Below, piece by piece: positions 15,201 through 25,600 of a DNA stretch of 64,000 nt; position 1 is the stretch's first letter, and each line of letters opens with the position of its first letter. The position numbers and the translations under genes are program-made. Source of the DNA: Corella eumyota (taxonomy: Eukaryota > Chordata > Ascidiacea > Phlebobranchia > Corellidae); contig OY720100.1 in NCBI GenBank assembly GCA_963082875.1, positions 14,470,591-14,534,590 on the forward strand. The letters run 5' to 3'. The notes below the pieces were generated by a model, which was not told where the DNA came from, did no database searches, and saw only the letters and a list, made by a program, of their open reading frames with translations.

Positions 15201-18200
15201 AACATAGATTTTGATTTTTCAACAATTAAAAAAACTAACTTTTTAATATTAAAATTTTGATTTCACACATTATAAAACTTATGCATTGATTTTTTTATTG
15301 CTATTACTAACTAAATTATATTACTTAATATTAAAGATAATAGCTTATGTTAAATAAGATACATTTCACCCTTAGATGAAAAAGATTTAGTTTAAACTTA
15401 TAAAATTTTTGTTATTTAGGTGGTGACAAAAAAGCTGGCGTAGGTAGGGAAACTAAACGGGCAAGAGCACGAAAGACCGTTCGGGCATATGCAGACAAGT
15501 AAGAATTTATTTTTAAATTGTCAAGTCTTTTATTTTTAAATTGTCAAATTATTAAAATATGATTTTATTAAAATATTGTTTTATAATTAAAATTGTTTTA
15601 TCATTTCATTAAGTTTAGTAAAATAATCAATTTAAAATTTTTTTATTATTTGTATTTTTAATTGAATTTTTTTCTAAATCTGCACATTTTAATTTACATT
15701 TTCAGTCAGTTTTTAAAATTTTATTTTTGATAATTTAATTTACACAAAAAGAGATTATTTTGTGTAAATTAACTTTAATTTTATGATCAAATCAAATTAA
15801 CAGAAATAAATCCAAAGAGAAAAATGGATTCGCGAAAAGTGAACCTACACGATTTTCAGGGTTAGAAAATAATATAAAACAATAAACTAATCGTAATTAT
15901 TTATATTTTACAATTAAAATAAATAATTAGCATGATATTATATAAAGTAAATTTGCATGTAATTTTTACATGAATATTTTAATTTTGCATGTGGTTGTTG
16001 ATACACATTTTTTTTATTCAAAATTATAATTTTTTAAAAACTAATTTTTTATTAAAATTTTTAAAATCAGGCGACAACAAGGTGAGGTTGGTATTCGAAA
16101 ACGCGCCGACCGCAAATCTAGAATTCAAGTCAAAGTTTATGAGAAACATTATGAGCGCAATGCCTTTAAGCAGCACCTAAACGTTATTGAGAACTACATC
16201 CAGTTGTATCGACTACAAATCTTCTGGTTAACCATGTACCTCCTTGTGCTTGCTGGCATCTTCATTGAAAGAGCATACTGTGAGTTTTGTTAAGCTTACA
16301 TTTATTCATTAAGTACGATATTTTGTATAAGAATATAGTCAAGCTTTTTTTGTGCAATTGTATAGTTGTTAGTAGTAAAATTCCAATATTTTTCACATTT
16401 ACCGGCGTAGTGTAACAGTAAGAACATTCGGATTAACAACACGAGACCTTGTCTTCTTTTAAGCCCGAAACAAAATAAATTTCAAACCATATATCAAAAT
16501 AGTAATATTTTATGCTGTCAACGTAAACTAAATACTTGGTTATAATAAAAAAATGCTTTGCTATGTGTGGATCCAAATTCATTTTTGCCTATCATAAATG
16601 CATAAAAAATAATAAAACTCTCCGCTTATTTTAGTTTATTCTATTGAACGAGAATGGGCCGGTCTTCGTCGAATTGCTGGATATGGTGTCTCCATTACTC
16701 GTGGTGCCGCATCGGCGATGATGTTCACTTATTCCACACTTCTGGTCACTATGTGTCGCAACACTATTACTCTACTTCGAGAGACCTTCCTCCATCGCTA
16801 CATTCCATTCGATTCAGCTGTTTCTATGCATCGCATCATTGCCTGGCTTGCTATGTTTTTCACCTGTAAGTTTTTCTTCATATTGCCTTGTTTATATTTT
16901 ATAAAATGCAATTTTAAATTTATTTTATTAAAATGTTTTTAGTAATGCACATTATTGGACACTCCATGAACATTTACTCCATCTCGACTCAAACTCCTGG
17001 CGACTTGACATGTCTGTTTAGAGATTACTGGAGAACCAGTGACTCTCTACCAAAGTTCCATTATTGGGCTTGGCAGACAATCACTGGTATTACTGGCATC
17101 ATCTTAACCCTTGTTATCATCATTATGTAAGACTTTAACTTACAATACTATTTTTGGAACAACTTTACATTAAAAATTGTAATTTATTAGATTATATTCA
17201 CTGTAACTTATAAAGCATGCCTTAAGTTTATTGATGTTTAAATTCTAGGTATGTATTTGCTTCGGACTATGCCCGTCGCCGAGTTTTCAAATGGTTCTGG
17301 TTTACACATACCTACGGATACATTTCCGTTTATTTCTGGATGGTGTTGCACGGATCTGGTTTCCTTGTACAGGTATGTGTATTTATTTATACGTACTTTG
17401 TAGGTTGGTATTTGTAGATACTGATTTGACTTATACTTTGCCTTAAAAAAGCCTAGATCGTAAATTTATATTTGTAGTTGTAACCAAAGATGCAATCGGC
17501 AAATATATCACAGCAAAAAAATATTAAATCCTATGCAAAGTTTAGTATTTCTTTCTCCCTAAGACATTTAAGCCTAAAATGTTATCATTTTGGTTCACTT
17601 ACATATTTTTTTACATTTTAGCCACCCTTCCTTTACTATTTCTTACTCGGACCTGCCATTCTCTACACTTTGGACAAACTGTACAGTATCAGTCGACGAA
17701 AGGCCGAAATCTCAGTTGTCAAAGCTGAATTGTTGCCATCTGATGTAACTCATCTTGAATTTAAACGACCACACAACTTCCAATACAAAGCTGGACAATG
17801 GGTTAGTAGAAACTACCATTTTGATTTTGTTAAAAAGTATAACTTTTAAAAGGGCAAAACTCGTTTATAATGGTATTTTTACATTAAATTAATTTTATGT
17901 GATCGGTCTGAAGTGGTTTTAGATATTTATAACTCGATTACATAACTTAAACTCAAACAAAATTTTAAAACTAAACTTTGAATAAAAATTTAGGTTCGAT
18001 TTGCTTGCCTTGCCCAATCTCACAGCGAATACCATCCTTTTACCCTTACATCTGCACCTTGTGAGGAAACACTTAAACTTCATATCAGAGCTGTTGGACC
18101 TTGGACCATCAACTTGAGGAACATCTACGACCCTGACGTTTTGAGAGATTCTCCCTATCCTAAGGTAAGTTTAAACTATTTTAACATGCATGTGTATTGA

Positions 18201-19552
18201 TATATATCATTTACCATTTGAATAAAACTAATTACTGACTTTAAAAAATTTTCCTAATATTTTTTTGCTCTAGATTTTCTTGGACGGTCCATTTGGAGAA
18301 GGTCATCAAGATTGGTACAAATATGACGTTGCTATCTTAGTTGGTGGCGGTATTGGAGTAACTCCATTTGCTTCTATCTTAAAGGATCTTGTCAACGTTG
18401 CTCAATCTGGACAAGTTATTCAATGCAAAAAGGTAGAATTTTTCTTGGATTGTCATGGAATTTTATATATCTTAATACTTGGTCTGGACGTTTGTTAAGT
18501 TATAACAAATTAAATGTAAAAAGCAACAAAGAGATACTTATTTTAACATTTATCTATTTGATTTTTACAACAAAACACTAAATGATTACCAACATTTATT
18601 TAGGTCTATTTCATGTGGATTACTCGAGACCAGAAACAATATGAATGGCTTACTGACATTATTCAAGACGTTGAAGGCAAAGATATTGCTCAGTTACTCG
18701 ACACTCACATTTTCATTACACAATTCCCCCAGAAATTCGACCTTAGAACCACTATGCTGGTACTTAAAATATTAACAGTATTTGAAAATAAGTTACTTTA
18801 AAAGTTAAGTCATATTTTAATGAACTAACGTATTAGTCTGCTTAATAAGATTTTTTCTTTGACATTTTTTTAAAGTTTTGACATATATTTGGCCTTGGTA
18901 TGTTTAATATCTAAGATCCATATAAATTTTAGAAGCTAACAAGAAAACTTATCGATATTACTCTATTTATGCTTAAGCTAAGAATCGGAACACCAATAAT
19001 ATATTTAAATAAAAGTAATAAACTCACTCTTATAAACGAACTGTTTTGTGTTTAGTACATCTGCGAACGACATTTCCAAAAGGTTGCAGGAAAATCGCTC
19101 TTTACAGGACTTCGAGCCATCACTCATTTCGGTCGACCCGATTTCAAATCTTTCTTCGCATCTATGGTTGAAGAACATCCTGAGGTAATTTCGCGACTTA
19201 ATTGTTTTTATTTATGGCCTAACACTTTTAAAACTGTTGTTTTTAATATTTAAACCGCTTTAAATTGATGTTCTTATTTAATTATATCTTTGTACCCCAT
19301 ATTTTGAATTGTGAATAGTAAATATTTACGCTTTTGTGTATTTTACCAAACAAAAAAATTAGTTGAACTATTAAGTATTTGCAACATATCACTATAGTTA
19401 AACCTTCATTCTGAAATTTTTGTTTTAAGGTTGATCAATTCGGTGTGTTCAGTTGTGGGCCACCTCCAATGACCAACGGAGTCGACAAAACTTGCTCAGA
19501 ATTGAACAAATACGAAGGACCTTCATTCTCGCATCATTTCGAGAATTTCTAA
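6217..19552 (+). CDS. DUOX: Dual oxidase (DUOX), complete 33-exon gene
   Basis: NADPH oxidase that passes electrons from cytosolic NADPH through FAD and two hemes to O2, making extracellular H2O2. Exons: 6217-6274, 6568-6651, 8189-8350, 8602-8792, 8960-9100, 9224-9365, 9706-9872, 10012-10108, 10324-10435, 10627-10750, 10870-11025, 11197-11310, 11558-11736, 11945-12219, 12450-12613, 12878-13039, 13211-13396, 13642-13861, 14105-14198, 14366-14541, 14822-14860, 15420-15498, 15804-15860, 16071-16279, 16635-16865, 16943-17126, 17249-17372, 17622-17801, 17994-18164, 18274-18432, 18604-18759, 19056-19184, 19430-19552. They join to 4845 nt, 1614 residues (human about 1550). Domains: signal peptide (1-19); peroxidase-like ectodomain (about 25-620); first TM (about 655-680); EF-hands at about 894 ([12 protein letters not shown]) and 925 ([12 protein letters not shown]); six-TM ferric-reductase core (about 1105-1310); FAD motif HPFTLTSAP (about 1384); NADPH motif [11 protein letters not shown] (about 1451); CGPP; C-terminus HHFENF. 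Exon 23 is the least certain exon. I am sure of the family; which DUOX paralog it is cannot be told. Confidence 0.96.
6874..7873. repeat. Interleaved inverted repeat A-B-A'-B' in DUOX intron 2
   Basis: Four blocks of about 235-252 bases: A 6874-7125, B 7135-7368, A' 7376-7626 and B' 7640-7873. A' is the near-perfect reverse complement of A, and B' of B; only scattered mismatches are visible. The order is interleaved rather than nested (A B A' B', not A B B' A'). It lies wholly within DUOX intron 2. No ORF or target-site duplication could be identified. Confidence 0.85.
9410..9664 (-). mobile_element. tRNA-derived SINE, DUOX intron 6
   Basis: Antisense copy of the SINE family that is abundant at 46-60 kb. 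On this strand it starts with the 3' tail ('TTATCCTCGATGTGG'), passes the body landmark 'CAGTTTGGGATATTATAG' and ends in the tRNA-like head ('CACCACACCACGCT'). It is moderately diverged and is the only full-length copy I see inside DUOX. Confidence 0.8.
11387..11457 (-). mobile_element. tRNA-like SINE head, DUOX intron 12
   Basis: About 70 bases. On the minus strand it shows an A-box-like 'TGTAGTGGTTAGAAC' and a B-box-like 'GGTTCGATTCCC'. The family body sequence is missing, so it is either a head-only fragment or a related tRNA-derived element. Confidence 0.5.
15804..15860 (+). CDS. DUOX: Candidate small exon (57 nt) in the DUOX EF-hand/TM linker
   Basis: Open 57-nt segment with an acceptor AG at 15802-15803 and a donor GTTAGA at 15861. 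DUOX exon 8 uses the same donor word. Its length is a multiple of three and its phase fits the exons on both sides, so both inclusion and skipping keep the frame. It would add 19 Lys/Ser-rich residues (for example [14 protein letters not shown]) to the cytosolic linker between the EF-hands and the first oxidase TM helix. It may be constitutive, alternative or spurious; transcript data would decide. Confidence 0.5.
16402..16470 (+). mobile_element. Degenerate tRNA-like SINE head, DUOX intron 24
   Basis: The segment starting 'CCGGCGTAGTGTAACAGTAAGAAC' resembles the SINE head with its A box, but the B box is poorly preserved and no body follows. Confidence 0.35.
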
Positions 19553-19595
19553 GTCGAGAAAGTTTTTCGAAATTTCTTAGACATATTGCAATATA

Positions 19596-19601
19596 AATAA
19601 A
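19596..19601 (+). promoter_or_regulatory. Poly(A) signal of DUOX
   Basis: AATAAA 44 bases after the DUOX stop codon, the first match downstream, implying a very short 3' UTR. Confidence 0.6.
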
Positions 19602-20500
19602 TCTGTATCAAAGGCTTTGTGTTGGGCTTGTTTTAAAATATTAGTAAATAATTCAGGATTTGCAGTTAAAATTAAAAAAATATTAATTCATACATGATTT
19701 GGCGAACACTGATTCTTCAATTTTCAATCTACCAACTTCATTTATTTTGCACTATTTCTATATCAACGTTTAACATTTTATTATAGGATAAATTGTATTA
19801 TATGTTGTAGCCAAAGAGAACTAATACTTTATACATTGTGTTGTTAATACATAAAAAAAACGGGATTTTTGCGCATATATAATCAGAAGAACGTAACACT
19901 CCATGCACTTACTTTGTACATACTTTTTCATAATCATCGTTTATAATGGACAAATTTGCTTATTGGGTATTAGTAGTATTATCATCATTGTCAGAATTCC
20001 ATATTATATCAATATCCTATTATTATTATCGTATATACTAATGTATGTTTCTATGCATTTTGCAATTATTGTACGCACTACAAATTTCTTCAAATTATTC
20101 AGCCTAATACTAATAATTTTAACTTGTTTCTTCAACTTATGCTTCAAAAGTTAAATAACAAATATTAATAACAGCTTTTTGATGAGCTAAAATTTTGGTT
20201 TTGTGAAAATGCTTTAGTTTGTGCGTATTCAATTATTGCATACACTGTAAATAAATATATATGTAAATTTAATTTTTTTCTCTAACCTAAAATGCGAGTT
20301 GTAGATTTAAAAAATGTTATTACACGTTCCTAAGCTTATTATTATTAGCAAGCAAATTTTTTAAAGGTTTTTTTTTAATTTTTAAAATTTTTAAATACTA
20401 ATTTTTGGTATTTTAGAAAAAAAACGTCTTAATTTATGTGGTTTAGACTATTGCTCACAATTTGCCACAACTGCGATTTTGTCACATTTTGTTACATTCG
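19602..20500. other. AT-rich spacer after DUOX
   Basis: No gene or clear repeat seen. The short open frame at 19903-20154 is hydrophobic, AT-driven and unlike any family I know. Confidence 0.5.
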
Positions 20501-20504
20501 ATTT

Positions 20505-20795
20505 TGCAAAATTAGTGCTATATTACATAAGCCGAAAAAAAAAGTCGAAACTTTAAAATCGAATTTTAATTTTATTAATAAAACCGCACTGGTTTAAACA
20601 AGTTATTTTTAGCAAAATTACGAAAATATTAATTATAAATCAATTATGAAACAGTTATTAAATTTGTGCTAGATTTCAAAACCCGAAATTAAACATTTTA
20701 TATAATGCGGACTTACCTAACTAACATAGAGGAAAAAGAAATTTGTCGAAAAAAAATTTTAACAAAAGTTATAGCAAACTTTTATGTGACGTAGT
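20505..20795 (+). repeat. Isolated, diverged satellite-like monomer
   Basis: This segment follows the order of landmarks of the 312-bp monomer amplified at 28-37 kb: 'AAATCGAA', 'AAACCGCACTGG', 'ATATTAATTATAAATC', 'ATTTCAAAACCCGAAA' and 'CCTAACTAACAT'. It is much more diverged than the array monomers are from each other. It therefore looks like an old dispersed member of the same family about 7.5 kb from the array. Confidence 0.65.
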
Positions 20796-21288
20796 TGGCG
20801 ATCATTGACCGATAGACCTGTTAACTTTCGTTAAATTGTGTTTCCGTTAATATAAGTTCGTTATCTCAATTTTTTAAATCTAAGTTAATAAATGTTAGGA
20901 ATTAACGCATTTTTACCGTATCACATTATCAAATATAATATGAAACGTTCCCTTTAAACTAAAGTCATAAGACATTAGTATTAAATGTTGGCGGGGTTAA
21001 TTGCACATTTGCTCTTACATCTTATAAATAAATATCTTACTATTTGTGGTGCGTAATAATTTTGTAGAATAAATTTAAATTAGTCACCACAAACAAAAAT
21101 TTTTTTTTATGCGTATAACATTTTATGGCACTTCCCGATGTTGAGATCATATGTGCAGGCTCGCTCTAATCATTTGTATCTTTTAACTTTCCTGTTTTCT
21201 TTAACAGTCCCATCTATCAAATGGAAGGGGTATAAGTTATTTATCACTTTTTGTGATAAAACTTAATGCCCTATTTTATTTTTCTAGA
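20796..21288. other. Spacer, nothing recognised
   Basis: AT-rich sequence without a convincing ORF, RNA gene or repeat. Confidence 0.4.
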
Positions 21289-21359
21289 TGAAAGCTGTTT
21301 TTGCTGGACAAGTGGATAGAGAGTCTGTGGATGGATGTCTCTTTTCACTTACGGGATGG

Positions 21360-21590
21360 AGGAATCAGGGTCAAGGTAAGATAGGGAAGGGTGGGTAAAA
21401 TGGTTAAGGGGTCGAAAGGAGGGAAGAGAAAAAGGTAGGCCGGGTGGGGTAAGAGGAAAAGGTAGGCTGTGTGGGGTAAAGGGGAAAGAGGTAGGCTGGG
21501 TGGGGTAAAGGGGAAAGAGGTAGGCTGGGTGGGGTAAGAGGAAAAGGTAGGCGGGGGTAAGAGGATAGGGTAGGCCGGAAGGAGTGAGTA
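21360..21590. repeat. G-rich minisatellite
   Basis: Purine-rich tandem repeat on the + strand. The unit is about 30 bases around 'GGTAGGCTGGGTGGGGTAA', separated by AGAGGAAAA or AGGGGAAAG runs, with about six to seven imperfect units. It is strikingly G-rich in a 30% GC background. The long antisense open frames here are by-products of the repeat. Just upstream, 21289-21375 is an open, exon-like stretch beginning ATGAAAGCTG with a possible donor (GTAAGA at about 21376). I do not recognise its product. Confidence 0.8.
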
Positions 21591-21767
21591 AGTAAAAAAC
21601 GGTGCGTAGCTGGGCAGAAATTTCGTCACAATCCCTGTGTGCCACATTCTTAATGCCAGTTTTTGATAATTGCAAGCTATGACGCTAGAAAACTTTTTTG
21701 TAAAATATTTTTCTTTCATTCAAAAGTGTAACTAAACTGCGATTTGATGCGAAAGAATTGTTTAATT

Positions 21768-21900
21768 TAAATGTTAACGTTAACGGTTATCAATAACTTG
21801 AGTTACATTCTATTTAATTTCACTAATTAAAGTTAACGAAGTTAATGTATTGTGTAACGAATCACTATTTAACGAAGTTACTTTTTCGGTTAATTGTGCC
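21768..21900 (-). mobile_element. Possible hAT-type transposon end fragment
   Basis: Read on the minus strand it begins 'GGTGGGCACAATTAACCGAAA' and continues with repeated 'GTTAAC'/'TTCGTTA' words. This style is reminiscent of the ends of some hAT-superfamily MITEs. No partner terminus or target-site duplication was found, so the assignment rests on impression only. Confidence 0.25.
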
Positions 21901-21908
21901 CACCTATA

Positions 21909-21967
21909 TTGCTTATGGGTTTTAATTGTTATATATATATAGATTAACAATTAAAACCCATAAGCAA
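21909..21967. repeat. Perfect 23-bp-arm hairpin
   Basis: Arms 21909-21931 and 21945-21967 are exact reverse complements (core 'GCTTATGGGTTTTAATTG') around a 13-base AT loop. This would extrude as a cruciform or fold as an RNA hairpin. It is immediately next to the hAT-like fragment. Confidence 0.85.
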
Positions 21968-22199
21968 GGTTATCTTTAAATAAAACTCTAGTTGTAATAT
22001 GGTCGCAAATCAAAATACTGCCTGTAATTTTTACGTTATTTTTTGTTTTACCGATGTTTTTAAAAGTATTTTGCTTACAACCACCAAACATATTGAACAA
22101 CCAAGCGTTTTAAAAACATTTTTAAACTTTTTTTTAAACCTGGTGATTTTTATATAACTTTTTCAAAGCTATTTTTTGGTTTGCAATTTAACTTATAAG

Positions 22200-22895
22200 G
22201 CATGTTACCATTAAAAAGCGGTCGTGCATTTTACTGTGAATGTTTAAGATTGCTTTTGACGAAGAAAATATGTAACAAAACTAATATTAATAACGTCATG
22301 TAAAAATAAAAATATTTTTAAGGGCTAATATTTTATGTTAAATGACATATACAAAACGAATTATTTTATTTTTTCTTGTGGGTTTTATAATATTAGCGCT
22401 ATTTAACACCCCCGGATGTTGGAAAAAGCATGACCTAAAGTTATTTAATTTTTGCTTTTTTTTAATGTTAAATATAACGTTAAAAATTTTTAAAATAGAT
22501 AAAAAACTTTATTTGAAGTTATATATGTATAAAATAATAATACAATGCTTAAAAACCATGGATTTTTGGTGTTTATCATTTATAAAAAAATTTAATATAA
22601 TTTACTATTACTTAACTAGGTCTGTTATAAAGCATAGGAACTTGAAATTTTCCATTAAGCGAGGCGCTAGTAATTTATAATTACTGCGTCTCCCCGAGAA
22701 ATTCCTTTAGCACAAGATCCCTGATTTTTTAATTTTAATTAGGCTGAAAATTCGAACAGAGATGGTTTGTTACCAAATAAGGTTAATCAATGCAGTTGAA
22801 TCTAGCTGTAATGTCGTATTCTTCTCAAATTAAGCGAGGGAATGTTACGTCATTATTAGTGCGTCTCTTCGAGAAATTCCTTTTGCACCCGGGTT
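22200..22895 (+). repeat. Unclassified interspersed repeat, copy 1 (with internal duplication)
   Basis: Shares several blocks, in inverted orientation, with 38841-39190: 'TTACCATTAAAAAGCGG' (about 22206), 'TAATATAATTTACTATT' (about 22592), and a conserved block around 'AAGCGAGGCGC' and 'TTAGTGCGTCTC..CGAGAAATT'. The last block occurs twice here, at 22657-22720 and 22832-22893. The 112-codon open frame at 22342-22680 is AT-biased and resembles nothing I know. Family unknown. Confidence 0.6.
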
Positions 22896-23089
22896 GTTGC
22901 ATCATAATCAGAAATTCTGTTGCGAGACAATGCGCATTGTTAACGCACGCGCCAACTGTTTAGTTGTTAATTAAGACGTTAATTGTTGCAAATATTAATA
23001 AAAAAGTAAATAAACATTAAGATATTATATCAAGTTATTAGTTTGTGTTGTAAGATTAACATTTCATTAATTTGTTTAGATAATTTAAG

Positions 23090-23457
23090 CGCTTTTTACG
23101 GTGAGCGCCGTCGTGCACGTACACACACGGCACAGTACACGTGCAAAGTCACGTGACTTAGTGTTTCGTGGCAAATTTGAATTGAAATCGGAATTCTAGT
23201 TCTTTCTAGGTGGACTTTCGAGGTGAGTAGACGTGTTTTCGTTAGTGCTTTAAAGTTAAGTTTTTTAAAGTTTATCGTTAATAGCATAAAGTGTGGCATA
23301 AGCAGTTAATAATTAAATAAAAGTATGTTAGCAAAATATTTAATTACTTTATTAAAAAAATACATAATTTTAAAATGTTAATTTTTTTTTAGAAAAGTTG
23401 GTTAAGCTTTTAAAGAACATCTTAAGCGGCGCAGTTTTCCGAACATTGCTCAAGGTT
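23090..23457 (+). other. Possible two noncoding exons of an unidentified transcript
   Basis: A GC-richer patch with CACGTG and other E-box-like words (23100-23160) ends in a good donor (GAG|GTGAGTAG, about 23223). A polypyrimidine-AG acceptor at about 23392 is followed by a non-AT-rich segment ending in AAG|GTTTGT (about 23456). No ORF runs through, so this could be a 5' UTR, a lncRNA or chance. Confidence 0.25.
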
Positions 23458-23585
23458 TGTAAACTTTTATTTACAAGTATACAAAATATATTTTAAATAA
23501 ATTTCAAAGATCATAAATGCTTTCAATGTTGGTTTTCAGTTAATTTTTTAATTTATTTAATTAAAAAACTTATAAACATTATTAA

Positions 23586-23835
23586 ACCTGTGTTGATGCC
23601 ACAAAGTAGTTAACAGAGGTATTTAAACAATAAATATAATAAAGTTTTGGCATAAATTAAAATCTGGCACAAAAATTTAAACAAATTGACATAATTTAAA
23701 GTTATTGGCACAAACAATTTAAAAAATAATGCATATTCACAATATTTAGCACAAAAAATGACATAATTGAATAAAATTGGCACAAGGAAATAAAAAAATG
23801 GCATAACCTAAATATATTTTGGCATAAATTGACAG
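23586..23835. repeat. Irregular short tandem repeat (TTGGCACAA / TGGCATAAA)
   Basis: About ten spaced recurrences of 'GGCACAAA' or 'GGCATAAAT' words every 20-30 bases in an A-rich background. This is an imperfect minisatellite. Confidence 0.6.
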
Positions 23836-23929
23836 ATCATAAATTTAAAATTACTATTAAGTAGGGTTTAGTGTCTTAAACCATTTTTCTAAACAATGTT
23901 TTTTATATAGAACAAGATCGATTATATTT

Positions 23930-24116
23930 GGATTATATAATTGGAGGATAAAGATAATGGCAGGAATTAAAGGAATGGAAAAAGGATGGAATTAAGGGAG
24001 AAGTTGAGTTATTAAAAAATTCAGGACCTGAAGACAGTTTGGAATGGATTGGATCATTTTGCAAACTCAAAAATACTCAAGACCTTTATTTAATAATTAT
24101 ACCAGGTCTGTAGGGC
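23930..24116 (+). other. Short protein-like ORF fragment
   Basis: One frame from about 23958 to a stop near 24116 reads about 50 residues with non-AT composition (for example ELKEWKKDGIKGEVELL). It has an in-frame stop just upstream and no ATG of its own. It could be a decayed coding fragment or a 3' exon; I do not recognise it. Confidence 0.2.
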
Positions 24117-24830
24117 TGTAGGTTTTTACGTGACTATTCTCTTTTTTATTTTGTGACTAATAGTCAATTCATAAATCAAGCGCTTAAAATTTTACGGGTT
24201 AAAAGTTTTTTCCACGTGCCTATATTCTTTTTATTTTGTGACTGTTAAAAATATCATAATTTTGCGCATTAAATGTTGATAGTTGACACAGTCCCTAGTG
24301 TGTTTAGGTTTTTGTGTGATCATAATTATATTAAACGGGACTGTTTAATGGTTTTTTAGATGTTTTGGCGCATGTTATATAGAGAATATAGAATAGGTTT
24401 TTTAAAACTAGGCTTATGTGTGTATAATGTGTATTTTATGCAAAAGAAAAATTTAAAAAAATAGTCTTAGGACCTCATTTCAACTTGACGAACTTAAAAA
24501 AAAAGTCTCAGGACCTCATTCTACTAAAGGTGGGCTGTAGGACTTTAGGTCTGTAGGGCTGTAGGTTTTCACATGCCTATTTTTTTTTATATGTACTGCA
24601 TAATAAAGCGCTTTAAAAGTTTTCACGGGTTAAAAGTTTGAAGTATCATGTGACTGCTTTTTATTTTATGACTGGTAAACAACTCATAATATTGCGCATT
24701 AAAAGTAGTATAGTTGACACAGTCCCAAGTGTGTTTAGGTTTATGTGTGTTTATAACTAGATTAAACGGGACTGTTTAATGGTTTTTTAGATGTTTTGCG
24801 CAAGTAAAGTATAAATAAAAAATTTAGAAA
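24104..24830 (+). repeat. Direct duplication of about 280 bp
   Basis: 24104-24380 and 24543-24805 are homologous in the same orientation. Both begin near 'AGGTCTGTAGGGCTGTAGG', include 'TAGTTGACACAGTCCC' and end near 'AAACGGGACTGTTTAATGG'. A third short duplication ('AGGACCTCATT', about 24470 and 24512) lies between them. The copies are clearly diverged, and no ORF is present. Confidence 0.75.
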
Positions 24831-24949
24831 ACTAGATTTTAAAAAACTAGGCCTATGTGTGGTTAATATTATTTATGTGTGTGAATTCACTGTATTTTAT
24901 TCGCTCTAAACCTAAGTGTGTGTGTGGGTTAGAACCCAACGTAAAATTT

Positions 24950-25090
24950 ATAATTTTGTGGGCGGAGCCCGATATAAAGCAATACTTAATTTTGTGGATG
25001 GAAATCCAAACTAAAAACTTCTAAATTTTGTGGATGGAAATCCAAACTAAAATAATTATAAATTTTGTGGACGAAGTCCAAAAAGCATAC
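24950..25090. repeat. Short tandem repeat, ~40-bp unit
   Basis: Four imperfect units built on 'AATTTTGTGGATGGAAATCC', the outer ones altered ('GTGGGCGGAGCCC', 'GTGGACGAAGTCC'). Confidence 0.7.
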
Positions 25091-25139
25091 ACCCTAAACA
25101 CTAAATTAAACATGCAGAAAAAAGCACAAAAATTTCAAA

Positions 25140-25600
25140 TTCTTTCTCTTTTATTTTTTGCAGGCTATTCTTATTTCCTTCTACCTTTAAACCTATTACT
25201 TATCTCCACGGGGGGCCTCTTAAACTGTTTGTTTTATTTCTCTACAGGGGCATTACTAACCAAATTATAATTTTTTTCAGGGAGGGGCCTTTAAAAAACT
25301 AAAACCAAACTAACCCTTTTACAGGTTTTTTTCAGGTTAGATTACCAAAAACAAATTTTAACATTCTGTTTTTTTATTTTTAGATGCTGGTTGAATATTT
25401 CGGAGACCTCGTCGATTTGTTTTTGGCCAATTTTAATTTGTTCTTTATCTTTAGAGTTCCTGTTAAAAGAAAACTTCAATCTAACCTTTTTTGTTTTTCC
25501 CACAGGGTAGATTACCACAAACAAAAACTTAAACTAACTTTGTTCTTTATTTTTAGATTCTGGTTGATGAGCAAAACTATTGAGTTTGTATAAAACCTTT
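25140..25600 (+). other. Cluster of splice-acceptor-like tracts
   Basis: Nine polypyrimidine tracts ending in CAG or TAG occur within about 400 bases, with the trinucleotide at about 25161, 25245, 25278, 25322, 25333, 25381, 25452, 25503 and 25554. Two of them precede related sequences ('GGTTAGATTACCA' / 'GGGTAGATTACCA'; 'TAGATGCTGGTTGA' / 'TAGATTCTGGTTGA'), so part of this is a local duplication. No coding exon could be assigned. Confidence 0.4.

Noticed and set aside
19903-20154. 83-codon hydrophobic open frame after DUOX
   Set aside because: AT-driven Ile/Leu/Phe composition, no initiation context or family resemblance.
21345-21719. Two overlapping long antisense open frames (108 and 124 codons), Pro/Leu-rich
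   Set aside because: They are read-through of the C-rich complement of the minisatellite; composition and repeat period explain them fully.
22342-22680. 112-codon open frame
   Set aside because: Made of Ile/Lys/Phe/Leu/Tyr codons expected in AT-rich DNA, lies in a non-coding repeat, and has no family resemblance.
24104-24830. Direct duplicate pair considered as terminal repeats of an LTR element
   Set aside because: The copies are only about 440 bases apart (start to start), clearly diverged, and enclose no coding sequence or primer-binding-like site.
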